From contig NZ_JABXKQ010000040.1 in assembly GCF_017114945.1 (NCBI RefSeq), positions 1-46,669 on the forward strand: a stretch of 46,669 nucleotides of DNA, in the 5' to 3' direction. The stretch is from Nostoc sp. JL34 (lineage in GTDB: Bacteria; Cyanobacteriota; Cyanobacteriia; Cyanobacteriales; Nostocaceae). Both the position numbers and the translations under genes were made by a program. The notes under the pieces are model-generated. The model saw only the letters and a list, made by a program, of their open reading frames with translations, did not search any database and was not told the origin of the DNA. This document shows positions 33,686 through 42,132 of the stretch, piece by piece (positions within the stretch are counted from its first letter, which is position 1; every line of letters begins with the position of its first letter).

Positions 33686-33768
33686 GCAGGGGGCAGGGGG
33701 AGGCAGGGGAGGCAGGGGAGCAGGGGAGCAGGGGAGGCAGGGGAGTAGGGGAGGCGGGGAGAAAGAGG
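33686..33768. repeat. G-rich repeat downstream of the exporter gene, third copy
   Basis: About ten GCAGGGGA/GGCAGGGGA units lie between the exporter gene and coaT. They are the same repeat family as the two copies inside the exporter gene, here in its usual intergenic position. The rest of 33568-33939 holds the coaT promoter. Confidence 0.85.
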
Positions 33769-33875
33769 TTTTCCTGACTTTTGCACGGATGCGGTAATCA
33801 TAAGTAATTAACCGGACTTGATATCACACAGATAAAAATTTAACTCTGCGTACCTCTGCTTTTCAAAATCATTAT

Positions 33876-33912
33876 AAACCTTGACATTAACATTAATGTC
33901 AAGGTTTAGCGT
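33876..33912 (+). promoter_or_regulatory. MerR-type operator/promoter of the P1B-4 ATPase gene, probable CoaR site
   Basis: A perfect 15-2-15 dyad: AAACCTTGACATTAA (33876-33890), CA, TTAATGTCAAGGTTT (33893-33907). The -35 box TTGACA (33881-33886) lies inside the left arm. A weak -10 (TAGCGT, 33907-33912) would follow a 20-bp spacer, the stretched spacing typical of MerR-family promoters. The dyad ends 32 bp before the start codon. CoaR, encoded at 20454-21560, is the obvious candidate regulator. Confidence 0.8.
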
Positions 33913-33939
33913 GAGAGAGTCCTTGTAAATTCACCTCTC

Positions 33940-35847
33940 ATGCTCTACCCCCAACGTTTGGGCCAATTCACCAGAGAACACGCAGATACCGTAGCTGCAC
34001 TTTTGTGTGGATTCCTATTATTTCTCGGATGGTTCGCCTTGCATCTCGGTTGGTTGGGGTTGGCATTCCTGCTGCTACCTGCTGCTTATATAATTGGTGG
34101 TTACGAAAGTGCGCGGGAGGGATTGACTACCCTCTTCAAAGAAAAGGAACTTGATGTAGATTTGCTGATGATTGTCGCTGCCATTGGTGCTGCTAGCCTC
34201 GGCTTATGGCGAAGAGAATATCATCTAATTATTGATGGGGCAATTTTGATTCTGATCTTTGCCATCAGTGGCGCATTAGAAGGCTATGCAATGGCGCGAA
34301 CTGAGCGGAGTATCCGCAGTTTAATGAGCTTGACGCCAGATACAGCAAGGGTTTTACATCAGGGAAGGGAAGAGGAAATTCCTATCAATCAGCTAAAAGT
34401 GGGTGATGAGATTGTCGTCAAACCTGGAGAGCTAATTCCCACTGATGGGATAATTTTATCTGGTTACAGCACCCTCAATCAAGCTGCAATTACAGGCGAG
34501 TCTTTACCTGTAGAGAAAACAGTGGGCGCAGAAGTATTTGCTGGTACACTCAACGGCTATGGTGCATTGCAAATTAAAGTACACAAACCAGCCCAAAGTA
34601 GTTTAATCCAGCGGGTGATTCGTTTGGTAGAACAGGCGCAGACAGAAGCACCACCTTCGCAAGAATTTATCGATCGCTTTGAGAAAGGATATGCCAAAGT
34701 TATTGTAGTCGCTGGGATATTACTGGCAACTTTACCGCCATTCCTCTGGGGTTGGGATTGGGAAACAACGATTTATCGCGCTCTTACCTTCCTTGTGGTG
34801 GCTTCTCCCTGTGCGCTGATGGCTGCAATTATGCCCACCCTGCTGTCGGGAATTGCCAATGGTGCAAGACAGGGGATTTTGTTTAAGAATGGGGCGCAGT
34901 TGGAGAAGATTGGCAAAGTCCGAGCGATCGCATTTGATAAAACTGGTACTCTCACAACCGGACAGGTGCAGGTATTCCAAATAATTTCCGTTAGTGAATA
35001 CACTACAGATGATGTATTAAAAACTGCTGCTAGTGTAGAATCATCTTCCGAACATCCCATCGGGAAGGCAATTGTACAGGCGGCTAGGGATTTAAATTGG
35101 GTTGGTGCAATCGAAGTGCAAGCCTTACCTGGACAGGGAATTGTTGGAATTGCTCAAGAACAACAGGTAATTGTTGGGAATGCCATTTTTGTGCAGCAGT
35201 ATGTGACAAATTTACCTGAAGAATTGCAAGAACTAGTTAAATCTTGGGAGCAAGAGGGTAAAACTGTGGTTTGGGTAGCACGGGGAGCAGAGGTGATGGG
35301 TGTAATTGCGATCGCAGATGAAGTAAGATCGCAAGCAGCCGCAACCATTAACCGGTTAAAGAAACTGGGAGTTGAACAAATTGTCATGTTAACCGGGGAT
35401 AATCAGGAAACTGCTCACAGTGTCGCCAAAGCAGTCGGAATTGATCGGGTTTATGCTCAACTTCTACCAGAAGATAAGCTAGATGTTATCCGCCGTCTAC
35501 AGCAACAATATCAAATGGTTGCAATGGTGGGTGATGGAATTAATGATGCACCAGCCTTAGCCCAAGCATCTGTAGGTATAGCGATGGGAGTGTCTGGTAG
35601 TGATGTGGCATTGGAAACCGCAGATATAGTACTGATGGCAGACAGGTTAGAAAAAATTGCTGTAGCGATACATTTGGGCAGGCGATCGCAACTCATCGTA
35701 AAGCAAAATATAGTCGTAGCGTTGGGTTTCATTATATTGCTTATACTAGGCAACTTTTTGGGAAATATTAACTTACCCATCGGCGTTATTGGCCATGAAG
35801 GTTCTACAGTGTTAGTTACCCTCAGTGGACTAAGATTACTGAAATAA
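33940..35847 (+). CDS. coaT: P1B-4-type heavy-metal exporting ATPase, probable cobalt exporter CoaT
   Basis: 635 aa, an inner-membrane ATPase without N-terminal metal-binding domains. The membrane motif is SPC (Ser289-Pro-Cys291 in VVASPCALM), not CPC, and the last helix has HEGST (His619-Glu-Gly), together the marks of P1B-4 pumps such as CoaT. Other motifs are TGES in the actuator domain, phosphorylated Asp333 in DKTGTLT, SSEHPIG, and GDGINDAPAL. In Synechocystis the CoaT pump exports cobalt and is activated by CoaR; other P1B-4 members move Zn, Cd or Fe, so the metal is inferred. The promoter dyad and the presence of coaR in the same window strengthen the call. The gene faces away from coaR, as in the classical divergent pair, but with the peptide locus between them. 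Confidence 0.88.
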   Translation: MLYPQRLGQFTREHADTVAALLCGFLLFLGWFALHLGWLGLAFLLLPAAYIIGGYESAREGLTTLFKEKELDVDLLMIVAAIGAASLGLWRREYHLIIDGAILILIFAISGALEGYAMARTERSIRSLMSLTPDTARVLHQGREEEIPINQLKVGDEIVVKPGELIPTDGIILSGYSTLNQAAITGESLPVEKTVGAEVFAGTLNGYGALQIKVHKPAQSSLIQRVIRLVEQAQTEAPPSQEFIDRFEKGYAKVIVVAGILLATLPPFLWGWDWETTIYRALTFLVVASPCALMAAIMPTLLSGIANGARQGILFKNGAQLEKIGKVRAIAFDKTGTLTTGQVQVFQIISVSEYTTDDVLKTAASVESSSEHPIGKAIVQAARDLNWVGAIEVQALPGQGIVGIAQEQQVIVGNAIFVQQYVTNLPEELQELVKSWEQEGKTVVWVARGAEVMGVIAIADEVRSQAAATINRLKKLGVEQIVMLTGDNQETAHSVAKAVGIDRVYAQLLPEDKLDVIRRLQQQYQMVAMVGDGINDAPALAQASVGIAMGVSGSDVALETADIVLMADRLEKIAVAIHLGRRSQLIVKQNIVVALGFIILLILGNFLGNINLPIGVIGHEGSTVLVTLSGLRLLK

Positions 35848-35938
35848 GACAGGACGAAAATAGTAGAGCAGGGTAATAACCGCATAATTCTTAATTACGA
35901 ATTACGAATTATCACAAGAGCTTTAGTGCTGGAAAGCG

Positions 35939-36505
35939 TCAAAGAATCTGGTAATGTGATGGATATGGCTTTTGCTGACTGATAAGTGCGATCGCGATCT
36001 TCAACCAATCAATGTAAGTCTGTTCTCTTCGGATCACCAACTCCAGCACGAGCCTTTGCATTACCTGCTCACGGTTAGCAGATTCATCACCCAGTGATGG
36101 CAAATCGATGGTTTCACATTCAGTAAGCTTTTTGCTTCGAGCCGCCAATTGTTGCTCCAGTAGGTGAATGATGGTTTCATTCGACAACTGATCTGCAAAA
36201 TGTAACTGGACTAGCATTGGTTCTCGTACAGTCGGTAAAGGCTGATGAATCCCCAGCCATCGGGCGAATTCGGCTTTTCCTGGCTCCGTCACACTGTAGA
36301 CTTTGCGGTTGGGGCGATCGTGCTGAATCTCAATCGTGCAGTTAATCCAGCCTTGCTCAACTAGCTTATCGAGAGTTCTGTAAATTTGTGCCTGGTCTGC
36401 TGGCCACAAATGGGCAATGCATTGATCAAAGCAGCTGGTTTTGAGGTCGTAACCAGTCATTTCTTGCTGCTGAAGAAGACCTAGAATTACATTGGCTAGC
36501 GACAT
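35939..36505 (-). CDS. PadR family transcriptional regulator
   Basis: 188 aa. Residues 1-80 form the PadR winged helix: LANVILGLLQQQEMTGYDLK, IYRTLDKLVEQGWI, then the wing RPNRKVYSVTEPGKAEF. The C-terminal part (about 90-180) is the helical dimerisation domain often found with it (Vir_act_alpha_C type; REPMLVQLHFADQL, ELVIRREQTYIDWL). It is cytosolic, probably a ligand-responsive repressor. It converges with coaT, and no divergent transporter partner is evident, so its target is unknown; autoregulation is usual for the family. Confidence 0.9.
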   Translation of the reverse strand: MSLANVILGLLQQQEMTGYDLKTSCFDQCIAHLWPADQAQIYRTLDKLVEQGWINCTIEIQHDRPNRKVYSVTEPGKAEFARWLGIHQPLPTVREPMLVQLHFADQLSNETIIHLLEQQLAARSKKLTECETIDLPSLGDESANREQVMQRLVLELVIRREQTYIDWLKIAIALISQQKPYPSHYQIL

Positions 36506-36773
36506 GAAGACGGTTTTCCCATAATTGATATTTTCTCGATTGGTTCTACACTATGTACTTCTTATAAGTTTATGCTAATATATGATTAATCCAATATAAG
36601 ATATAACAGTTAAAAAAACATGTTGATTATAATGCTTCTTAGCAAGGAAACCAAATACATAAAAAACTTCACTCACAAGAGCATCGGGCATGGAGAACAA
36701 TTACCAATGCCCAATGCTTAGAAATTATTTAAGCGATTGAAGACTATTATTTGTAACGAGAGGATGGGTAACA

Positions 36774-37187
36774 TTGACTTCTAACACACTTACACTCAGA
36801 ATACGTCAACATCAATATCTGCGTGATTTACGAAACAAATTACTCGACCTTCACAAGATGTTGCTGGAGACAGAACGCATTGCCTACGAGCAGGTTAGTG
36901 GAAGAGTATCAAGCGGAGAACTTCTTCAACTCGTCATTGCTCATGAACAATTTGCTTGGCTACATCGCATTTCTGAAGTAGTTGTGCAAGTTGATGAAAT
37001 GCTCGAAGCAGATGAACCAATATTGCTAGACAATTTCCAAAAGTTGATTGCTGATGTCCGCACGCTGATTGTACCCTTAGAAACCGGCAATACCTTCGAG
37101 AGAAAGTATTACAACGCTCTCCAGAACGAACCTGGTGCTGTGTTGGCACATGCGGAGATATCCAGATTTCTCACGTCTAAGGTTTAA
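36774..37187 (+). CDS. Helical conserved hypothetical protein
   Basis: 137 aa from TTG at 36774, preceded by GAGAGGA. An ATG ten bases earlier is out of frame. The sequence is almost all helix-forming (LRDLRNKLLDLHKMLLETERI, LLQLVIAHEQFAWLHRISEVVVQVDEML, then a C-terminal ERKYYNALQNEPGAVLAHAEI), without Cys, signal peptide or membrane segments. It looks like a small cytosolic helical-bundle protein; I do not recognise a named family. It stands between padR and the element before holB. Confidence 0.65.
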   Translation: MTSNTLTLRIRQHQYLRDLRNKLLDLHKMLLETERIAYEQVSGRVSSGELLQLVIAHEQFAWLHRISEVVVQVDEMLEADEPILLDNFQKLIADVRTLIVPLETGNTFERKYYNALQNEPGAVLAHAEISRFLTSKV

Positions 37188-37293
37188 GGGTAAAGAATTT
37201 CCATCAAAGCTACCATTATTTACCCAAGGAGTGTTGAGTAAAAGAGTAAGAATCATACTCAGCCAACAAAATGAAACCCAACAAAATCAAGGA

Positions 37294-37383
37294 TTAAAGG
37301 TAGGTTGGGGAGCCACTGCGTTGGGCGGCTATGCCGACTTGTAGCACGTGGCGTTTGAGGAACAAAACCCAACCTACCTTTAA
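37294..37383. repeat. 90-bp MITE-like element directly upstream of holB
   Basis: Perfect 16-bp terminal inverted repeats: TTAAAGGTAGGTTGGG (37294-37309) and CCCAACCTACCTTTAA (37368-37383). The interior is GC-richer and has no coding capacity. It ends 18 bp before the holB start codon, so it probably lies within the holB leader. It is related to the elements at 7107-7184 and 21725-21798. Confidence 0.75.
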
Positions 37384-37401
37384 CGACTAATGCAATGACT
37401 A

Positions 37402-38376
37402 ATGACTAATGACCCATTTGCGCCAGTTGTAGCACAACAGCAAGCCATAGAATTACTTACTCAGGCTGTCAGACAAAACCGGGTTCCTCCAGCCTACCTA
37501 TTTGTGGGGCCAGATGGTGTAGGCAGGAGTTTAGCAGCCAGGTGTTTTGTGGAATTGCTATTTTCTAGTGGGATGGGAGTTACTGCGTCTTTACAAAACC
37601 GTCTGCGTCAAGGCAATCATCCAGCCTTATTGTGGGTGCAACCAACGTACCAACACCAAGGACAACGATTAACAGCAGCAGAAGCAGTCGAGAAAGGACT
37701 GAAGCGTAAAGCACCACCTGTAATTCGACTAGAGCAAATTCGAGAAATTACCGAGTTTCTAAGTCGTCCACCCTTGGAAGCGCCGAGGAATGTGGTGGTG
37801 CTGGAGGAAGCCCAAACAATGGCTGAAGCCGCAGCCAATGCTTTACTTAAAACCTTGGAAGAACCGGGACAGGCGACGTTAATTTTAATTGTACCTACAC
37901 CTGAGTCTGTATTGCCGACTTTGGTATCACGCTGTCAACGCATTCCTTTTTATCGCTTAGATACACAGTCTTTGGCTATTGTACTTACACAAACAGGTCA
38001 TCAAGAAATTTTGCAAAGTCAGGCAGTTTTGAGCATAGCAGCTGGTAGTGCGGGAAGTGCGATCGCATCTTATGAGCAATTACAAGCTATTCCTGATGAA
38101 TTACTTGAAGACTTGAAAAAAGCGCCTAAATCCTACCGTAACGCCTTGGAGTTAGCCAAAAAAATTGATAAAGATTTAGATACAGAAGCACAATTGTGGT
38201 TAGTTGATTATCTTCAGCAATTTTACTGGCAGCAGTGGCATCAACCTAGTATAATTAACCAACTAGAACAATCTCGAAAATACTTGCTTTCTTATGCTCA
38301 ACCCCGGCTAGTTTGGGAATGTCTGCTTATATCTGTGTATCAAAAATCAAATTCTATTTATCCTACTCATCGCTGA
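37402..38376 (+). CDS. holB: DNA polymerase III subunit delta prime
   Basis: 324 aa. The clamp-loader delta prime subunit helps open and load the sliding clamp during replication. The N-terminal AAA+ part shows FVGPDGVGRSLAARCF as its P-loop region. Arg42 replaces the usual Lys, as expected for a subunit that does not hydrolyse ATP. Later blocks VVVLEEAQTMAEAAANALLKTLEEPG and LIVPTPESVLPTLVSRCQRIPF (sensor and Arg region) are highly typical. A zinc-binding module is not evident. Cyanobacterial genomes often pair it with tmk, which is absent here. ATG at 37402 is the first in frame. Confidence 0.92.
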   Translation: MTNDPFAPVVAQQQAIELLTQAVRQNRVPPAYLFVGPDGVGRSLAARCFVELLFSSGMGVTASLQNRLRQGNHPALLWVQPTYQHQGQRLTAAEAVEKGLKRKAPPVIRLEQIREITEFLSRPPLEAPRNVVVLEEAQTMAEAAANALLKTLEEPGQATLILIVPTPESVLPTLVSRCQRIPFYRLDTQSLAIVLTQTGHQEILQSQAVLSIAAGSAGSAIASYEQLQAIPDELLEDLKKAPKSYRNALELAKKIDKDLDTEAQLWLVDYLQQFYWQQWHQPSIINQLEQSRKYLLSYAQPRLVWECLLISVYQKSNSIYPTHR

Positions 38377-38465
38377 GTGCGATTGTATTTCTATAGTTCC
38401 TCATAAAAGTCTCAGTACAATATTTAATTAATTCGTAGCGAAATAAATTAAGTAAAACTCTGCGT

Positions 38466-38519
38466 TCCTACCCTGCGGCAAGGCATTCGCGTAGCGTCTC
38501 GTAGAGAAGCGCCTATGCA
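38466..38519. repeat. Dispersed 'GCGTAGCGTCTC' repeat upstream of bciB
   Basis: The stretch with CCTGCGGCAAGGC, GCGTAGCGTCTCGTAGAGAA and GCGCCTATGC belongs to a repeat class seen between genes in filamentous cyanobacteria. The reverse-orientation word GAGACGCTGCGCGAACG occurs near 8112. No gene is seen in 38377-38641. Confidence 0.55.
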
Positions 38520-38641
38520 TTTACTTTGCGTCCCTCTGCGTTTCAAAATCTTACAATGTCTTGTTCATCCTCTATCGTCAAGTTTATAGCGAGTGAAGGT
38601 ATTGTAATAAAAGCGATTCCTGGATAAAACAAAAAATTTAT

Positions 38642-39835
38642 ATGACCTCAGTTTCTCCTCACAAAAAAGCCAGAGCCTTAAAACCTACCAGCCGCCGCCC
38701 TGCGAAAGAACTGTGTAGCGAGTGTGGACTATGCGATACATACTATATTCATTATGTCAAGGAAGCCTGCGCTTTTATTAATCAGCAAATAGGCGAACTT
38801 GAAGAAGAAACCCATACGCGATCGCGCCATCTGGAAAACCCTGATGAACTTTACTTTGGTGTTCATCAAGACATGATAGCGGCACGAAAACAACAACCCA
38901 TCGAAGGCGCACAATGGTCGGGTATTGTTAGCAGCATTGCTATTGAAATGCTCAATCGTGGCTTAGTTGAAGGTGTCGTCTGCGTGCAAAACACCAAAGA
39001 AGACCGCTTTCAACCCATGCCCATCATCGCCCGGACTCCAGAAGAAATACTAGCAGCGCGGGTAAATAAACCAACACTTTCCCCGAACCTTTCTGTGTTG
39101 GAACAGGTGGAAAAATCGGGGATGAAGCGACTGTTGGTAATTGGTGTTGGTTGCCAAATTCAGGCATTACGAGCCGTAGAAAAACAACTTGGTTTAGAAA
39201 AACTGTATGTTTTGGGTACGCCCTGCGTAGATAATGTTAACCGCGCCGGACTGCAAAAATTCTTAGAAACCACCAGCAGATCCCCTGAGACAGTTGTGCA
39301 TTATGAATTCATGCAAGACTTTCGGGTTCACTTCAAACATGAAGATGGCTCATCAGAAACAGTGCCTTTCTTTGGCTTGAAGACCAACCAACTCAAAGAT
39401 GTCTTTGCCCCATCTTGTATGAGTTGCTTTGATTACGTCAACTCCCTAGCCGATTTAGTCGTTGGCTACATGGGCGCACCCTTCGGCTGGCAGTGGATTG
39501 TAGTTAGAAATGACACTGGTAAGGAAATGCTGGATTTGGTAAAAGACCAGTTAGATACTCAACCAGTGATGTCTAAAGGCAACCGCAAAGAAGCCGTACA
39601 GCAAAGTATTCCCGCTTACGATAAAGGCGTTACCCTGCCAATGTGGGCAGCAAAACTGATGGGTGTGGTGATCGAAAAAATCGGCCCCAAGGGTTTAGAA
39701 TATGCGCGATTTTCCATTGATTCTCACTTTACTCGGAATTATTTGTATGTGAAGCGAAATCATCCAGAGAAATTAGAAGCGCACGTTCCAGAGTTTGCCA
39801 AGCGTATTGTGGGGCAATATAAGTTACCAGAATAG
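38642..39835 (+). CDS. bciB: Ferredoxin-dependent 3,8-divinyl (proto)chlorophyllide a 8-vinyl reductase
   Basis: 397 aa. It belongs to the family with the F420-hydrogenase beta-subunit N- and C-terminal domains that includes BciB (Synechocystis Slr1923) and plant 7-hydroxymethyl chlorophyll a reductase. It reduces the 8-vinyl group during chlorophyll synthesis with iron-sulfur clusters and flavin, using ferredoxin. The cluster Cys motif CSECGLC (Cys25, 28, 31) is near the N-terminus, and other conserved Cys occur in GTPCVDNVNR and SCMSCFDYVNSLADLVVGYMG. In a cyanobacterium BciB is the expected member. It is a single gene with an upstream repeat and a strong hairpin downstream. Confidence 0.9.
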   Translation: MTSVSPHKKARALKPTSRRPAKELCSECGLCDTYYIHYVKEACAFINQQIGELEEETHTRSRHLENPDELYFGVHQDMIAARKQQPIEGAQWSGIVSSIAIEMLNRGLVEGVVCVQNTKEDRFQPMPIIARTPEEILAARVNKPTLSPNLSVLEQVEKSGMKRLLVIGVGCQIQALRAVEKQLGLEKLYVLGTPCVDNVNRAGLQKFLETTSRSPETVVHYEFMQDFRVHFKHEDGSSETVPFFGLKTNQLKDVFAPSCMSCFDYVNSLADLVVGYMGAPFGWQWIVVRNDTGKEMLDLVKDQLDTQPVMSKGNRKEAVQQSIPAYDKGVTLPMWAAKLMGVVIEKIGPKGLEYARFSIDSHFTRNYLYVKRNHPEKLEAHVPEFAKRIVGQYKLPE

Positions 39836-39946
39836 AGGGCATTGGGCATTGGGCATTGGTTATTCTTCTTGTCTTCCGATTCCCGATTCCCAATTTCAGT
39901 AAACCAAAAAGTTTTTTAGGATTCTTACCTAGACATTTCAGCTAAA

Positions 39947-39994
39947 TTCAAGGCTCAACAAAACTCACAAAACAACGTTTTGTTGAGCCTTGAA
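39947..39994. terminator. Perfect 18-bp hairpin between convergent genes
   Basis: Arms 39947-39964 and 39977-39994 are perfect complements (TTCAAGGCTCAAC... / ...GTTGAGCCTTGAA) with a 12-nt loop. It lies between the ends of bciB (plus) and the TIGR02588-type gene (minus) and may serve both. There is no T-run, so termination strength is uncertain. Confidence 0.55.
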
Positions 39995-40040
39995 CATCAT
40001 TATTCATGTTCCTAGATTACATCTTTTGCTTACTTTTTGC

Positions 40041-40088
40041 TTAAGTTGACACCAATGGGCACTGCCGTGCCCCTACAACTCGCGATAT
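40041..40088. repeat. Dispersed repeat, copy A
   Basis: The block TTAAGTTGACACCAATGGG to CTCGCGATAT also occurs at 45026-45071 (same strand, two bases shorter) and, inverted and shortened, at 44816-44851. It is intergenic in all three places. Confidence 0.8.
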
Positions 40089-40182
40089 AATTTTGTACGG
40101 CATCTGAATGGGAACCGCTATATTCTCTGCAACATATATACATATATTCTTAGTTCGTGTTTATCTGCATTTTAAATCTTCC

Positions 40183-40581
40183 CTACGGCAATTTATAGCT
40201 ACCAATACGCAGATTTAACTGACCTTGGCGCGGGTTTTTGCTAAATATAAATGCCCCTTCTTCACTTTCCCCACTAGATAAAAAGTCGATCTGTTGCTCT
40301 CCTGTTTCTGTAACTTTGCCGTCAATCAGTAACTCAGCCATAATCTGAACCGACTCAGCTGTATCTCCTCCACTATTCACAACTTCAAAAGGAACATAAA
40401 ATTGGCCATCAATTTCCCGAATTTTTTCTTTTTTAGTAACAGAAAGAATGGGAGGTTGATTTTTTTCGTTTAGCCAAGTGTAGCCCACTAGACTTACAAT
40501 AATTGCTAGGATTAGTGAGGCGACGCTGAATGTTACCCACTCAGCTATTGAACGCTTTGGTTGTTGTTCTGTTTGATTCAT
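40183..40581 (-). CDS. TIGR02588-like single-pass membrane protein
   Basis: 132 aa from ATG at 40581, whose ATGA overlaps the stop of the gene before it, so the two are translationally coupled. It has a short polar N-terminus, one membrane helix (VTFSVASLILAIIVSLVGYTW), then an outside beta-rich domain (PPILSV, FYVPFEVVNSGGDTAESVQIMAEL, SGESEEGAFIF, LRIGSYKLP) with an Ig-like look. The pairing with a DUF2391/TIGR02587 membrane protein matches the known TIGR02587/TIGR02588 gene pair of unknown function. A longer frame from 40650 would run into the upstream gene and is not preferred. Confidence 0.78.
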   Translation of the reverse strand: MNQTEQQPKRSIAEWVTFSVASLILAIIVSLVGYTWLNEKNQPPILSVTKKEKIREIDGQFYVPFEVVNSGGDTAESVQIMAELLIDGKVTETGEQQIDFLSSGESEEGAFIFSKNPRQGQLNLRIGSYKLP

Positions 40582-41465
40582 ATTGCTAACCTTCCGGCTG
40601 CACCGCCAATAGTTGCAGGTAACCCCAGTATTAAAGTGTGATCTAACCACATTGTCCAGGGGTCACTAAAACTTAACTTTTGAAAGAACCACAGCATAAA
40701 AGCGCCTGCTAGCAGTGATACTAGGTAGGACACAAGAGTTTCGCTTGATGGTCGTTGGAAAATTCCCTTTTGCTCTTTGCGCTTTTGCTGGTCAGAAAAG
40801 CCTGCCTGAAATACAATGCCATAAGAAATCAGCAAAGATGTGGCGATCATTGCTAACTGCCAAGGTGGCGAGGCGGCGGCTGCAAGCATGGGAATTTCAT
40901 CTGTCGGAGCAATGTTAAATGCAATTACAGTTGCACCAATTAGAGTTGCACCCAAATCGGCGAAGGTGGCGTGTAACTCATCCCCTTTGTTCTTGGTTGT
41001 GCTGTTTACCCCATCGGTAGTTTGTCCTTCTGCATTGCTGTTTTCAGTATCTCCCAAAAGCTGGTTGGCTAATGCTACACCGAGAGCGAAGGGTACACTT
41101 TCAAAGATGATTTTACCTAAAGATTCCTTGAGGGAAGTTTCTGGTGTCAATTCTCGCAATAGTAACAGCACAAAGGTAGAGCAAGCTAGTCCGATGGCGA
41201 TCGCTTCTACAGTATCCATTAAAGTTTGATAAGCTAGCCAGCTATATCTGCGTTTGCGAAAGCCTTCTATCTGATTGAGCAAGTAAACCACAACAAACAT
41301 CAATGCGATCGCCATCATCATCAGTTGTGGTTTTGCCAGCGATCCAATCCACCAAACCTCCATTGTGTACAGCAAGGGTATGCCAAATAAAAAACCTCCA
41401 CAAGCACCGCGAATGATGTCATTAATCTCACTCATCCAGACATTTTTTTGACGTTTTGTTGGCAC
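40578..41465 (-). CDS. TIGR02587/DUF2391 family integral membrane protein
   Basis: 295 aa with seven or so hydrophobic helices (ACGGFLFGIPLLYTMEVWWIG, LMMMAIALMFVVVYLL, AIAIGLACSTFVLLLL, LVSYLVSLLAGAFMLWFF and others). RGACGGFLFGIPLLYTMEVWW at the start is typical of the family. A polar loop around 140-160 (GDTENSNAEGQTTDG) is variable. The start is GTG at 41465 with AAAGGAAAG upstream; ATG at 41435 (MSEINDIIRG) is a fair alternative. Its last four bases overlap the start of the next gene (ATGA). No function is known; the pair probably forms one inner-membrane complex. Confidence 0.8.
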   Translation of the reverse strand: MPTKRQKNVWMSEINDIIRGACGGFLFGIPLLYTMEVWWIGSLAKPQLMMMAIALMFVVVYLLNQIEGFRKRRYSWLAYQTLMDTVEAIAIGLACSTFVLLLLRELTPETSLKESLGKIIFESVPFALGVALANQLLGDTENSNAEGQTTDGVNSTTKNKGDELHATFADLGATLIGATVIAFNIAPTDEIPMLAAAASPPWQLAMIATSLLISYGIVFQAGFSDQQKRKEQKGIFQRPSSETLVSYLVSLLAGAFMLWFFQKLSFSDPWTMWLDHTLILGLPATIGGAAGRLAI

Positions 41466-41560
41466 TCCTTTACTTTCCTTTTATTTAAAATTTGCTTTGA
41501 CTTATACTAATTCTCTATGAAGATGCATATAGCTGTCCTTAATCATTCGTGAAAAGTTAA

Positions 41561-41589
41561 ATCCCCAACTTCTCAAAGAAGTCGGGGAT
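41561..41589. repeat. Dispersed hairpin related to that at 23508-23535
   Basis: ATCCCCAACTTCT (41561-41573) pairs with AGAAGTCGGGGAT (41577-41589) with one G-T pair. It lies between divergent genes, so here it is not a terminator of a known gene. No gene is seen elsewhere in 41466-41769. Confidence 0.7.
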
Positions 41590-41769
41590 CTGGACACCAC
41601 AAATTTACTCTTATCTTCATATTTTTTAAGTTAGTGTTACGTTGCACCCCGGATCTATCTTAAGATATATATTTTAACAAATTATTCTATCGGTTGATGG
41701 ATGTAAAAAACAATATACTGTTGTTAGTTTATGTAGTATATGAATCAACTACAAGCTGGAAATAAAAAC

Positions 41770-41952
41770 ATGAGTGCCGAAAAAAGAGTAGAAGCTACTG
41801 CAAAAAATATTGAAGGAAAAATTCAAGAGGTAGTGGGTGAAATAACTGGGAATCCACAAGATAAAGCTGAAGGACAAGCAAAGCAAGCTGAAGCCCAAGT
41901 TGCTCACACTGTAGAAAACATTAAAGACGAAATTAAGAAAGCTGTAGACTAA
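41770..41952 (+). CDS. CsbD family stress protein
   Basis: 60 aa from ATG at 41770 (MSAEKRVEATAKNIEGKIQE), preceded by GGAA; an ATG ten codons earlier is less typical for the family. The CsbD pattern VEATAKNIEGKIQEVVGEITGNPQDKAEGQAKQAEAQ is clear: a small, hydrophilic, Lys/Glu/Gln-rich helical protein. CsbD-like proteins are induced by general stress in many bacteria; the molecular role is unknown. The GlsB-like gene 180 bp away on the other strand is another stress-type small protein, facing it. Confidence 0.92.
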   Translation: MSAEKRVEATAKNIEGKIQEVVGEITGNPQDKAEGQAKQAEAQVAHTVENIKDEIKKAVD

Positions 41953-42132
41953 TTGAGTTTTCCCAGTGCAAATAGCATTACTAGCGATGATTCATTACTA
42001 ATAGTCTTACATTAATTACTCCACTAACTTTTAGAAAGTGGAGTTTTTGTTGTATTGGTGCAAAATCGGAAATGGTTAATTACTAACAACTTGGCTCTCA
42101 ACATGATTCTTCTACAATTCAATTCAATTCAA

